Made by a program: the position numbers and the translations under genes. Below are positions 1 to 7,764 of a stretch of 26,991 nt of DNA, piece by piece (positions within the stretch are counted from its first letter, which is position 1; each line of letters starts with the position of its first letter). The notes under the pieces are model-generated. The model did not search any database and was not told the origin of the DNA. It saw nothing but the letters and a program-made list of their open reading frames with translations. The stretch covers positions 1-26,991 of the forward strand of contig CAZGTQ010000247.1 in assembly GCA_964528575.1 (NCBI GenBank), written 5' to 3'. The stretch comes from CAZGTQ01 sp964528575 (GTDB taxonomy: Bacteria; Planctomycetota; UBA1135; GCA-002686595).

Positions 1-378
1 GGCGCCAGCGGGACCCGTCGATCCGTCGGCTCCGTCTGCACCCGCGAGACCCGTGGGTCCGGCAGGTCCGGCGGGCCCGGTCGCGCCATCGGCGCCGTCC
101 GCACCCGCGGGTCCGGTCGCTCCGGCGGCGCCAGCGGGACCCGTCGATCCGTCCGCTCCGTCCGTACCCGCGAGACCCGTGGGTCCGGCAGGCCCGGTCG
201 CGCCATCGGCGCCGTCCGCTCCAGCGGGGCCCGTCGCTCCGGCGGCGCCCGCGGGACCGGTCGCCCCGTCAGCTCCGTCCGTACCCGCGAGACCTGTGGG
301 CCCGGCAGGACCGGTCGCGCCATCGGCGCCGTCGGCGCCGGCGGGACCTGTCGCTCCGTCCGCGCCCGCAGGGCCGGT
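1..378. repeat. Tandem repeats inside the collagen-like gene (units of about 117 and 126 nt)
   Basis: The 5' edge of a repeat (GGCGCC-AGCGGGACC or close variants) recurs at positions 1, 127 and 244. This gives unit lengths of 126 and 117 nt, or 14 and 13 Gly-X-Y triplets; the longer unit carries one extra GPA triplet. Units differ by a few substitutions. All length changes are multiples of 9 nt, so the collagen register is kept. The array continues beyond the left edge. Confidence 0.75.
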
Positions 379-1011
379 CGATCCGGCGGCTCCGTCCGCA
401 CCAGCGGGACCCGTGGAACCCGCGGCGCCCGTCGCTCCGTCGGCGCCGGCGGCGCCCGTGGCTCCGTCCGCTCCGGCCGGGCCGGTGGGGCCGACCAGGC
501 CGGTGGGGGAACCGACCCAGGTGCCGCTCGGGTCGATCACCGGGACGCCGTTGATCGTCACGCTGTTGGGCGTGATGTCGCGGCCTTCGACGTCGTCGGC
601 GTTGCGAGCCGTGGCGGCGCGGATCGCGAAGGGGACGCTCGCGAGGCGGTGGCGGGGCACGAGCTCGCTGTCCGCGCCGATCGTGACGCCGAGATAGAGC
701 TCGTTCGTCGCCTCGAAGATCGCGTCGGGCAAGGGCGTGACCTCGCCGATCTGCACGCTCATCAAGCCGCCCGAGACGTCGACCGTGCGCAGCTCGCTGT
801 ACAGCGAGCTGCCGCCGATCGGCAGGTCGTAGATCCGGAACACGATCGCGACGTTCGGCTGCGTCACCGGCTGACTGGTGATGTCGAGCAGGCGCGCCTG
901 GTAGCTGAGCAGCGGGGGCGGGCTCGACCCGCCGCCGCCGGGGAGCGCGGCGAGCGCGGGACAAACGCCCAGGACCAGGAGGCCGAGGGACCTCGCGACG
1001 AGCTTCTTCAT
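1..1011 (-). CDS. Secreted collagen-like (Gly-X-Y) protein, 3' end outside window
   Basis: 337 codons are present and the frame stays open through the left edge, so the C-terminus is missing. The start MKKLVARSLGLLVLGVCPAL is a signal peptide. Residues about 30-135 match a domain common in bacterial secreted proteins: LLSYQARLLD, then VFRIYD, LYLGVTIG and the ending RHRLASVPFAIRAA. A short linker (TINGVPVIDPSG) leads into the collagen region, which begins about residue 171. From position 501 down to the edge every third residue is Gly, giving 55 complete Gly-X-Y triplets. X and Y are mostly Ala, Asp, Pro and Thr with no Lys or Arg, so the rod would be acidic. No Shine-Dalgarno precedes the start. 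The family suggests a trimeric surface or appendage fibre; the exact role is unknown. The IPT/TIG gene lies just upstream on the same strand. Confidence 0.85.
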   Translation of the reverse strand, partial: MKKLVARSLGLLVLGVCPALAALPGGGGSSPPPLLSYQARLLDITSQPVTQPNVAIVFRIYDLPIGGSSLYSELRTVDVSGGLMSVQIGEVTPLPDAIFEATNELYLGVTIGADSELVPRHRLASVPFAIRAATARNADDVEGRDITPNSVTINGVPVIDPSGTWVGSPTGLVGPTGPAGADGATGAAGADGATGAAGSTGPAGADGAAGSTGPAGADGATGPAGADGADGATGPAGPTGLAGTDGADGATGPAGAAGATGPAGADGADGATGPAGPTGLAGTDGADGSTGPAGAAGATGPAGADGADGATGPAGPAGPTGLAGADGADGSTGPAGA

Positions 1012-1085
1012 GGGGGGCACGTGGAAGGGGACCGACAGGAGCATGTGGGGAGAGCGTGCGCGCGTTGGGGAGACGTGCGACGGCG

Positions 1086-1991
1086 TCACGGATGGAAGGG
1101 CACGGTCAGCACGTTCGTGAACGAGCCGGCGAGCGGGGGGATCACGTCCGTGATCGCGAGCGCCTGGAGCTGGAGCGATTTGCCGACCAGCGAGGGCTGG
1201 TCCGGCAGCAGGAACTCGTAGCGGGCGTAGCCCGACGTCGTCAGCGCGAGCTGCGTGAGCAGGACCGGGTTCGTCGCGAGCGCCAACTTGCCGTCGAACG
1301 GATTGAGGCTGAAGGGGAGGATCGGGATCGCTCCGCCGAACGCGACGACGTGGAACGTCAGCGGCTCCGCCCACAGATGGAAGCGGAAGACCCTGCCGAT
1401 CTGCGCGGGCGTCTCCTGGACGAGCGCCGGCGTGTACAGGAAGCCCTGCCCCGCGTTCGCCGCTCCGAGCGCGTTGGTCACCCGCACCGGCGCCATCGCC
1501 TTCGGGTTGCCGAGCGCGTCGAGGCCCGCCGGCGTGCGCGCCGAGATGCGCGTGTTCGACACGACCGCGACCGGGAACGCGTGGACGCCGTCGAACTGCA
1601 CCGCCGCGGCTCCCGCGCCGGGCTCCGTGAAGTTGAGCCCGTAGATCGTCACGACGTCGTCGCCTTCCTTCGTCCCGGACGCGGCGCGCGTGCCGAAGAC
1701 GAGCGGCTCGCTCGTGCCGACGATCGGCTCGGTCGCGACGACGCCGCTGGTGACGGCGAAGGACTCCGACGTCGCCCTCGCGCCGACCGCGGGCTGTCCG
1801 ATGCCGGCTTCGACCGTCAGCGAGACCGACGTCGACGTGCCGCCGCCGACGAGCGCCGACTGGCTCAGCGCGATGCGCGTCTCGCTGCCGGAGGACGACT
1901 GCGCGGTGGCGAGACCGGTGGCGAGACCGGCGACCAGGCTGGCCAAAAGGGGGAGGGCGAGCAGCCGCACGAGAGCTGGATTGTCGAGCAT
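1086..1991 (-). CDS. Secreted IPT/TIG-domain protein
   Basis: 301 aa from the ATG at 1991. The in-frame extension upstream of it is Arg-rich shadow sequence, and this start places a signal peptide at residues 1-30 ending ATA-Q. Residues about 40-85 hold a small GIGQPAVG-type motif. Residues about 92-188 form an IPT/TIG immunoglobulin-like domain (VVTIYGLNF, NTRISARTPAG, VRVTNALG, FLYTP). The C-terminal 100 residues resemble the beta-sandwich module of the other secreted proteins here (FHVVAFGGA, then LPDQPSLVGKSLQLQALAI). It should be exported and bind a surface or polymer ligand, but no enzyme motif is visible. The collagen-like gene follows after 74 nt on the same strand, so they may be co-transcribed. 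No Shine-Dalgarno; GAGATT lies 5 nt before the ATG. Confidence 0.8.
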   Translation of the reverse strand: MLDNPALVRLLALPLLASLVAGLATGLATAQSSSGSETRIALSQSALVGGGTSTSVSLTVEAGIGQPAVGARATSESFAVTSGVVATEPIVGTSEPLVFGTRAASGTKEGDDVVTIYGLNFTEPGAGAAAVQFDGVHAFPVAVVSNTRISARTPAGLDALGNPKAMAPVRVTNALGAANAGQGFLYTPALVQETPAQIGRVFRFHLWAEPLTFHVVAFGGAIPILPFSLNPFDGKLALATNPVLLTQLALTTSGYARYEFLLPDQPSLVGKSLQLQALAITDVIPPLAGSFTNVLTVPFHP

Positions 1992-2119
1992 GGGGGAATC
2001 TCGTTCGCCGCCAACGCTCGACCCGACGGAGCCTCGGCGGACCCGCGGGGACGGCGGGTATCCGTGGCACCGTCCGCGGCCGTTCTCTCGATGGGAGACC
2101 GGGGGGGTCGAACGCCCGC

Positions 2120-2136
2120 GTACCCGTCGAGGGTAC
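2120..2136. promoter_or_regulatory. Inverted repeat in the hemF divergent promoter region
   Basis: GTACCC-gtcga-GGGTAC is a perfect 6-bp dyad with a 5-nt spacer. It lies in the 217-bp gap between the divergent IPT/TIG gene and hemF, 73 bp before the hemF start. Its position suits an operator, but six base pairs can occur by chance. The rest of this gap shows only the hemF -10-like box. Confidence 0.25.
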
Positions 2137-2195
2137 TCCCGCGCCCTGCAATCGCGCAACCCGCCGAGCCGGTCGCAATCCCCGCGGCCGCGGCC

Positions 2196-2201
2196 CACAC
2201 T
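2196..2201 (+). promoter_or_regulatory. Candidate -10 box of hemF (possibly leaderless)
   Basis: CACACT ends 7 nt before the hemF ATG, and no Shine-Dalgarno is present. Transcription would then begin at or very near the start codon. Similar boxes precede several other genes in this window. I see no convincing -35 element. Confidence 0.25.
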
Positions 2202-2208
2202 GCCCGCG

Positions 2209-3138
2209 ATGCAGCCCGACGCCGCACCGGTCCGCGCCTACCTGCTCGACCTCCAGGACCGCATCACGAGCGCGCTCGCCGCCGCCGACGGCGCCGCGGA
2301 GTTCGTCGAGGACGCCGCCGAGGACGAGCGCGGCGGCCTCTCGCGCCCGCGCGTCCTCTCCGACGGTGCTCGCCTCGAGCGCGCCGCCGTCCACTTCACG
2401 CACTCGCGCGGCGACCGGCTCCCGCCCGCGGCGACCGCGCGCAAGCCCGAGCTGGCCGGCTCCTCGTTCGAGGCGGTCTCGCTCTCGCTGATCGTGCACC
2501 CGCGCAATCCGTACGTGCCGACCAGCCACATGAACGTGCGTTTCTTCCTCGCGGCGCCGCCGGACGGGCCGCCGTCCTGGTGGTTCGGCGGCGGCTTCGA
2601 CCTGACGCCGTACTACGGCTTCGCCGAGGACGCCGTGCACTGGCACCGCGTCGCGCGCGACGCGTGCGTCCCGTTCGGCGACGACGTCTACGAGCGCTGC
2701 AAACGAGCGTGCGACGACTACTTCGTCCTCACGCACCGGCGCGAGCCGCGCGGCATCGGCGGCCTCTTCTTCGACGATTGGAGCGAGGGCGGCTTCGAGC
2801 GCAGCTTCGCCTTCCAGCGCAGCGTCGGCGACGCGTACTTGCGCGCGTACCTGCCGATCGTCGAGCGCCGTCGCGACACCGCGTACGGGGAGCGCGAGCG
2901 CGGCTTCCAGCTCTACCGCCGCGGCCGCTACGTCGAGTTCAACCTGATCTACGACCGCGGAACGCTGTACGGATTGCAGTCGGGTCGGCGCATCGAGGCC
3001 GTGCTCGCGTCGATGCCGCCGCTCGTCGCCTGGCGCTACGATTGGCGCCCCGAGGCGGGCACGGAGGAGGCGCGGCTCACCGACGAGTTCCTGCGGCCCC
3101 GCGACTGGCTGGCCGGCGACGTGCCCGCGGGAGCGTGA
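2209..3138 (+). CDS. hemF: Oxygen-dependent coproporphyrinogen III oxidase
   Basis: 309 aa, close to E. coli HemF (299 aa). The enzyme performs the O2-dependent oxidative decarboxylation of coproporphyrinogen III to protoporphyrinogen IX in the cytoplasm, a late step of haem synthesis. Family landmarks are clear: SHMNVRFF (His107), WWFGGGFDLTPYYGF (124-138), DAVHWHR (His144, His146), LTHRREPRGIGGLFFDDW (174-191), FNLIYDRGTLYGLQSGRR (244-261) and WRYDWRPEAGTEEARL near the end. His97, His107, His146 and His176 line up with the four conserved histidines of HemF. The start MQPDAAPV gives the expected length; the longer in-frame extension is shadow sequence. An M16 peptidase follows after 97 nt on the same strand. 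The gene implies aerobic or microaerobic haem synthesis. Confidence 0.96.
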   Translation: MQPDAAPVRAYLLDLQDRITSALAAADGAAEFVEDAAEDERGGLSRPRVLSDGARLERAAVHFTHSRGDRLPPAATARKPELAGSSFEAVSLSLIVHPRNPYVPTSHMNVRFFLAAPPDGPPSWWFGGGFDLTPYYGFAEDAVHWHRVARDACVPFGDDVYERCKRACDDYFVLTHRREPRGIGGLFFDDWSEGGFERSFAFQRSVGDAYLRAYLPIVERRRDTAYGERERGFQLYRRGRYVEFNLIYDRGTLYGLQSGRRIEAVLASMPPLVAWRYDWRPEAGTEEARLTDEFLRPRDWLAGDVPAGA

Positions 3139-3223
3139 GCGCAGCGGCGGCGACCGACTTCTTGCCGATTCCCGCGGCGAATGGGCGGCGGGTCGACGCT
3201 CGGAAGGAGTGGTCGCCCCGTCC

Positions 3224-3229
3224 GGAGGT
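3224..3229 (+). promoter_or_regulatory. Shine-Dalgarno deciding the M16 peptidase start
   Basis: GGAGGT sits 6 nt before the ATG at 3236. This favours that start over the in-frame ATG at 3209, which would put nine non-hydrophobic residues ahead of the signal-like segment. The rest of the 97-bp gap after hemF shows nothing else clear. Confidence 0.7.
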
Positions 3230-3235
3230 CATTCG

Positions 3236-4534
3236 ATGAGAACGCACACACTGCTCCTCCCGCTCCTGGCTTGGTCGCTCCCGGTCCTGCTCCCCGGCGA
3301 CGACGAGCTCGCCGATCCGTTCACGCGCTACGAGCTCGCCAACGGCGTCCGCCTGGCCGTGTTCCACGTGCCCGACGCGACGCTCCAGGCGACGTTCACG
3401 CTGCTGCCGTTCGGCCTGCGCGACGATCCGCGCGGCCGCGCGCAGCTCGCGCACGTCGTCGAGCACATGCTGATCCGCAGCACCGATCCCACCGGGTTCG
3501 GCGACGGCGAGCTGCGCCTGAACGGCGAGACGACCGCCACGGCGGTGCGGCTCGAGAGCATGGCGCCGCCCGGCCGTTGGAAGGAGGCGCTCGGGCGCCA
3601 CGCGCGTTGGCTCTCCGCGACGAGCTTCGAGCCCGACGTGCTCGAGCGCGAGAAGGAGAGCGCGCTCGCGGAGCTCCTCACGACGGTGCCGTCGGGCTTC
3701 ACGGGCAAGTGGGCCGAGGCGGCATGGGCGCAGGTCGCGCTCTTCGGGGCGACGAGCGTCGCGGTGCGCGGCGACGTCGAGCGGTTGGACGTCGACGACG
3801 TGGCCGAGTCGGTGCGCGCTCGCGTGCCGATCGGACCCGAGGTCGAGATCGTCTGTTCCGGGCCGATCGAGCCCGCGGACGTGCTCGCCGAGGCGCAACG
3901 CTCGATCGGCGGGCTCGAGCGGCGCGAGGCGAGCGCCGAGCGGGCGGAGCAACGCGATCCGTACGCACTCGGCGACGTGGACGCGACGTGGGACCTCGCG
4001 GCGAAGCACTACCTCGAGTGGTACCCGCTCGGCGAGTCGGACGCCGCCGCGCGCGTCGTGCTCGCGAGCTGCTTGCACACCGAGCTGCTGCTCGACGCGG
4101 GCCGCGGGGAGGGACCGTCGCGGGTGCAGCTCGCGAGCGTCTCGCTGCTCGGCGCGCCCCGGCCGGGCGTGCTGTTCTCGTTCCCGATCGGCGCGGACGG
4201 CGACGTCGAGAAGGCGCGCGCCGCGGTCGAGAAAGCGATCGCGAGCACGCGCCGCGGCGTTCTCGTCCGGGCGACGATCGCGAACACGGCGGCGCAAGTG
4301 CGCGCTGTGCCCGATTTCACGGCGTTGCGCCGCCGCTTCGAAGGACGGCCGAACGCGGACGTGCTCGAGGCACAGGTCGCGCTGGACCTCGTTTCCCGTG
4401 AGCGAGCCACGGGCCTGCGCACGCCCGACTTCGCGCGGCGCCTCGCCGAGCTCGACGCGGACGAGGTGCGCGAGCTGGCGAAGGAGCTTGCAGACGCGAA
4501 ACGCTCGAGCGTGCTCCTCGCACCGCGGCCCTAG
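3236..4534 (+). CDS. M16-family zinc metallopeptidase, exported
   Basis: 432 aa. A hydrophobic N-terminus (MRTHTLLLPLLAWSLPVLLP) suggests export, although no clean cleavage site is visible. The domain opens with YELANGVRLAVFHVP, typical of M16. It carries the inverted zinc motif H-x-x-E-H as HVVEH at residues 73-77. The third ligand is probably Glu146 in EREKESALAELL, which aligns with the E of the family motif ER-x3-L-x-E. The downstream half (LEWYPLGESDAAARVVLASC onward) fits the second M16 domain. Family members cleave oligopeptides or misfolded proteins. Many bacterial M16B proteins work as pairs of one active and one inactive subunit; this one has the active motif and no partner is seen nearby. 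Possible co-transcription with hemF, without functional evidence. Confidence 0.88.
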   Translation: MRTHTLLLPLLAWSLPVLLPGDDELADPFTRYELANGVRLAVFHVPDATLQATFTLLPFGLRDDPRGRAQLAHVVEHMLIRSTDPTGFGDGELRLNGETTATAVRLESMAPPGRWKEALGRHARWLSATSFEPDVLEREKESALAELLTTVPSGFTGKWAEAAWAQVALFGATSVAVRGDVERLDVDDVAESVRARVPIGPEVEIVCSGPIEPADVLAEAQRSIGGLERREASAERAEQRDPYALGDVDATWDLAAKHYLEWYPLGESDAAARVVLASCLHTELLLDAGRGEGPSRVQLASVSLLGAPRPGVLFSFPIGADGDVEKARAAVEKAIASTRRGVLVRATIANTAAQVRAVPDFTALRRRFEGRPNADVLEAQVALDLVSRERATGLRTPDFARRLAELDADEVRELAKELADAKRSSVLLAPRP

Positions 4535-4540
4535 CCATGT

Positions 4541-4564
4541 CGGCACGGGTCCGACCGGCTGCCG
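4541..4564 (+). terminator. Weak imperfect hairpin after the M16 gene
   Basis: CGGCA (4541-4545) pairs with TGCCG (4560-4564), and GGT/ACC pair inside the loop. It begins 7 nt after the stop codon and has no T-tract. The remaining bases up to 4677 hold only a 5-bp hairpin (GGAGA-acg-TCTCC, 4601-4613) and the Shine-Dalgarno of the next gene. Confidence 0.25.
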
Positions 4565-4677
4565 GGGGGTCGGGGAGCGCCGCCGGCCGAGCGGAAAGTC
4601 GGAGAACGTCTCCCGCTCCCGGGCGCACTCTGCTCTAGTCGAGGCTACCCCCCAGACCGGAGCCCAGGAGCGTTCCC

Positions 4678-5841
4678 ATGCGGTGGATGCGACTCGTGCG
4701 GACGATCGGATGCGTGTCGGTAGGTCTCGCGCTCGCGAGCGGCTCGGCGGCTCAGCAGCTCCGCATCGGCGGACCGGGTACGGCGCTGCAGGTGAACGAC
4801 TGGAACTGGGAGTCGGGCAGCTACATGGCGCCGCTGCGCGCGGCGCTGCAGGACGCCGCCAACTTCGGGACGGGTGGGATCGTCCAGAACGCGATCCAGA
4901 CCGTCCCGATGTCGGTCGTCGACGCGACGACGCTCGCGGACATCGACATCTTCGTCGCGCCGTGGTGGGACGACGCGCTGACGACTCCCGCCAGCGAGAG
5001 CGCGATCATCGACTGGTTCCTGAACGGCGGGGGCCTGTTGCTCCTCGACGACGATGCGACGCACGACCGGATCGCGGAGGTGCTCGGCGTGCCGACGTCC
5101 AGCCCCTCGACCAGCACGTCCTTGTCGAACGGCGGAGCGCCGCTCTTCGACGGGCCGTTCGGGATCGCGGCCGACGTCCAGCAGGTGTGGTCGACGGGGC
5201 AACTCGCCGCCGCCGACGTCGCCGCGCGCAACGGGACCGTCGCGGCGACGAACGCGGACGGGCAGATCACCGCGGCGGTGTGGGAGGCGGGGCAGTACGC
5301 ACCGGGCGCGGGCGCGCTCGTGATCTTCAGCGACGTCGACATGGCGTCGTCGGGCGCCGCGACCTACGCGCCGCTCGACGGCAACGGGATCTTCACGCTG
5401 AACGCGGTCGCGTTCCTCGTCGACCAGCTCTGCGACGTGTGCCTCGGAGCGGACGTCGCGCAGGTCTCGGCGAGCAACGGGGGGACACAGATCCTCTCCG
5501 TCGGCGGCGGAGCCCAACGCGCCGGTTTCTTCTACCTCCTCCTGGGCTCGTTCACCGGCACGACGCCCGGCATCGTCGTCGACGGCTTCCCGCTCCCGCT
5601 CAACATCGACTCGTACACGGTGCACACGCTGACCCAGCCGAACACGCCGCCGCTGGGCGGGTCGTTCGGCATCCTCGACGTCCAGGGGGAGGCGACGGCG
5701 AGCGTGACGGTTCCGGCCGGAGCGCCGGCGAGCCTCGTCGGGCTCCAGTTCGACCACGCCGTCGTCCTGATCGAGCTGCTGCCGAACCTCGTGCGCATCG
5801 ACGCGATCGGCGCAGCGGTCCCGCTGCAGATCGTCGACTAA
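4678..5841 (+). CDS. Secreted protein: amidotransferase-like fold plus C-terminal beta-sandwich module
   Basis: 387 aa. AGGAG at 4666-4670 lies 7 nt before the ATG. The signal peptide ends GSA-AQQ near residue 26. Residues about 28-250 look like a class I glutamine-amidotransferase-like (ThuA/DUF4350-type) fold: LADIDIFVAPWWDDAL, then IIDWFLNGGGLLLLDDDATHD, LGVP, APLFDGPFG, and ALVIFSDVDM. I see no catalytic Cys-His-Glu triad, so the domain is probably a binding or structural version. Residues about 258-387 are the module shared with four other proteins here: GGTQILSVGGGAQRAGFFYL, LLGSFTGTTPGI, PLPLNID, PPLGGSFGILD. It ends tail-to-tail with the NIDO gene, 12 bp away. Function unknown; probably extracellular or surface. 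Confidence 0.8.
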   Translation: MRWMRLVRTIGCVSVGLALASGSAAQQLRIGGPGTALQVNDWNWESGSYMAPLRAALQDAANFGTGGIVQNAIQTVPMSVVDATTLADIDIFVAPWWDDALTTPASESAIIDWFLNGGGLLLLDDDATHDRIAEVLGVPTSSPSTSTSLSNGGAPLFDGPFGIAADVQQVWSTGQLAAADVAARNGTVAATNADGQITAAVWEAGQYAPGAGALVIFSDVDMASSGAATYAPLDGNGIFTLNAVAFLVDQLCDVCLGADVAQVSASNGGTQILSVGGGAQRAGFFYLLLGSFTGTTPGIVVDGFPLPLNIDSYTVHTLTQPNTPPLGGSFGILDVQGEATASVTVPAGAPASLVGLQFDHAVVLIELLPNLVRIDAIGAAVPLQIVD

Positions 5842-5853
5842 CGCTAGTCCGGG

Positions 5854-7734
5854 CTAGGGCACGAAGCGCACGCCGACGGCGTTGCTCGCGAAGACCGCGC
5901 CGTAGGGCGGGGCCGCGACGGACGCCGCGAGCACGGCGTGGCTCGCGATCAGGCCGACCAGCGCGGGCGCTGCGAGCGGCGGGAGGGCGAGTTGCGCGCT
6001 CGCTCCTCCGGCGCCGTCGAGCACGCCGAAGAAGCCCCCGAACGGCGGCCCGTTCGCCAGCGCGAGCGCGGCGTACGTGTATGCGTCGGGCACGAGCGGC
6101 AGCAACACGGCGTCGACCGCGAGGGGCGGCCGGGTGCCGCTGAACGAGCCGAGCACGACGTACGGCCGGCCCGCGTGCGTCGCTCCGGCGCAGATCGTCA
6201 TCGACTGCGCCCCGCCGGCCGAGACCGAGATCGAGCGCTCGCTCGCCACGAGGCCGCCGCCCGCGAACGCGAGGCCCTTCGACACGTGGTCGAGCGGGCC
6301 GAGCAGCGTCGAGTCGCCTCCGCTCGTCACGGCGAACAGTTGCTGTCCGCCGGCCCAGGTGAACGAGCGCGCGTCCGGGTCGTACACGAGCGCGCGCGCC
6401 TCCGCGCCGAGCGCGGGTCCGCTGACGGTGATCGGCTGCATCGCGAGCGTCGGCGGGTCGATCGACTCGAACGCCAGCGTCGTGCGCCCCGACGCGTGGT
6501 ACAGGAGCTGGGTGTCGACGTCGAACGCGAGCGCTTCGCCGTCGTCGCCCGCGCCGAGCGTGGCGAGGAACGTCGCCACCGCCGTCGCCGGATCGACGCT
6601 GTACAGCGTCTCCGGCAGCGCCGCGCCGTCGCCGGTCACCGCGTACAGCGTTCCGTCCGACGCGAACGCGAGCGCCGCGTACGCGTCGTCGAGCGTGCCG
6701 ACGTTCGTCAGCCAGCCCGTCGTCGGATCGATGCGCACGAGGTCGCGCTTGTTCCCGCCCTTCTTGCGCAAGCCGTAGAGCAGGCCGGCGAGCGGATCGG
6801 TCGCCAGGCCGGTGAAGCCCGGTTCGGCGCAGATCTCGTTCGCGACGTTGCCGAGCGGGAACGCCGAGAGCGTGCGACCGGTGGCGGGATCGAGCTGGCG
6901 CAGGAAGCCGTCGTCCTTCGAGACGGAGACGAGCGCGCGCTCCGCCAGGCACGCGGCGCTCGGCTGCGGCGTCGGGCCCGCGCCCGTGGAGGCGTCGAAC
7001 GCGAACGTCGTGAAGTCGAGGAAGTCGACGCCGTCGGCCGCGCCGAGCGGGCCGTCGTACGCGCTCCCCGGCGCACCGAACAGGCCGTAGAGGTGGCCGG
7101 TCAGACCGTCGCCGCGGTTCGCGCCGACGACCGCGGGCTTGCCGCCGAAGCCGAGCGAGCCGCCGGCGGAGTCGCCGCTCGTCCACTGCATGTCGTCCCA
7201 GCAGAACCGGACGTTGCGGCCGATCCCGACGATCGGGTCGTCTCCGTCGGAGAGGATCACCTGGAACGTGTTGACCTTGTCGACGTGGCCGTCGAAGTAG
7301 CCGACGTGGTCCCACACGACGACGAAGCGGCCGGGGTCCGCGCGGTACCAGACCGTCCCGCCGGGCGGGTTCGAGTCGGCGTCGGCCCAGAACGGCGCGA
7401 TGCGCGGCGGGCACGGCGCGGGGAACGGCGCGGGATCGAACGCCGCGCTCGGCTGCTCGAACGTCAGGTTCCCGTTCGCGTTCACGTGCACCGACGTGTA
7501 GACGGTGCCGTAGAAGTCGAAGCCGAAGCCGAGCGGCAGCGCGACCGACGATCCGTCGTCCGAGCGGCGGCACGGATCGCCCGGCGGCGCGTCGGTCATC
7601 TCGACGACCTGGAACGACGAGTCGAGCGGGATGCACAGGCTCGTCGCCCCTGTCGGACACTGCGCCGCGGCCGTTGTTGCGAGCAACGTGCAGGCCGCCG
7701 CGACGCGCGGCGCGGTGCGAGCAGAGCGCGGCAT
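5854..7734 (-). CDS. Secreted NIDO-domain and beta-propeller protein
   Basis: 626 aa. GGAGG lies 8 nt before the ATG. Signal peptide residues 1-25, ending TAAA-Q. Residues about 68-210 match the NIDO (nidogen extracellular) domain: LGFGFDFYGTVYTSVHVNAN, RIAPFWADADSNPPGG, WDHVGYFD, FQVILSDGDDPIVGIG. Residues about 265-490 carry short repeats such as RIDPTTGWLTNVGTL and YSVDPATAVATFLATLG, typical of a degenerate propeller. Residues about 497-626 are the shared C-terminal beta-sandwich module (SVSAGGAQSMTICAGATHAG, VVLGSFSGTRP). NIDO domains are extracellular adhesion or matrix domains; no enzyme motif is seen. The transporter gene ends 30 bp upstream on the same strand, but a TATAAA box in that gap suggests a separate promoter. 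Confidence 0.85.
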   Translation of the reverse strand: MPRSARTAPRVAAACTLLATTAAAQCPTGATSLCIPLDSSFQVVEMTDAPPGDPCRRSDDGSSVALPLGFGFDFYGTVYTSVHVNANGNLTFEQPSAAFDPAPFPAPCPPRIAPFWADADSNPPGGTVWYRADPGRFVVVWDHVGYFDGHVDKVNTFQVILSDGDDPIVGIGRNVRFCWDDMQWTSGDSAGGSLGFGGKPAVVGANRGDGLTGHLYGLFGAPGSAYDGPLGAADGVDFLDFTTFAFDASTGAGPTPQPSAACLAERALVSVSKDDGFLRQLDPATGRTLSAFPLGNVANEICAEPGFTGLATDPLAGLLYGLRKKGGNKRDLVRIDPTTGWLTNVGTLDDAYAALAFASDGTLYAVTGDGAALPETLYSVDPATAVATFLATLGAGDDGEALAFDVDTQLLYHASGRTTLAFESIDPPTLAMQPITVSGPALGAEARALVYDPDARSFTWAGGQQLFAVTSGGDSTLLGPLDHVSKGLAFAGGGLVASERSISVSAGGAQSMTICAGATHAGRPYVVLGSFSGTRPPLAVDAVLLPLVPDAYTYAALALANGPPFGGFFGVLDGAGGASAQLALPPLAAPALVGLIASHAVLAASVAAPPYGAVFASNAVGVRFVP

Positions 7735-7754
7735 GGGGTGACCCTCCGCGGGCC

Positions 7755-7760
7755 TTTATA
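7755..7760 (-). promoter_or_regulatory. Candidate -10 box (TATAAA) of the NIDO gene
   Basis: On the minus strand the 30-bp gap between the transporter stop and the NIDO start contains GCTATAAAGG, a rare AT-rich patch in this window. A GGAGGG Shine-Dalgarno follows. No good -35 lies 16-18 bp upstream, so the call is tentative. Confidence 0.35.
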
Positions 7761-7764
7761 GCAG

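Noticed and set aside
1..501. CRISPR-like or satellite repeat
   Set aside because: Spacing and sequence follow codon triplets of a collagen-like protein; no constant repeat with unique spacers.
53..697. Plus-strand Gly/Pro/Ala-rich repeat frame of 214 codons
   Set aside because: It is the antisense of the collagen-like gene. The minus-strand frame has a signal peptide, a recognisable N-terminal domain and a strict Gly-X-Y register.
1690..2208. N-terminal extension of hemF
   Set aside because: Antisense to the IPT/TIG gene and unlike any HemF; the start at 2209 gives the normal family length.
1056..3239. Plus-strand Arg-rich frame of 727 codons
   Set aside because: Runs across the antisense of the IPT/TIG gene and another frame of hemF; Arg-rich low-complexity composition typical of GC-rich shadow frames.
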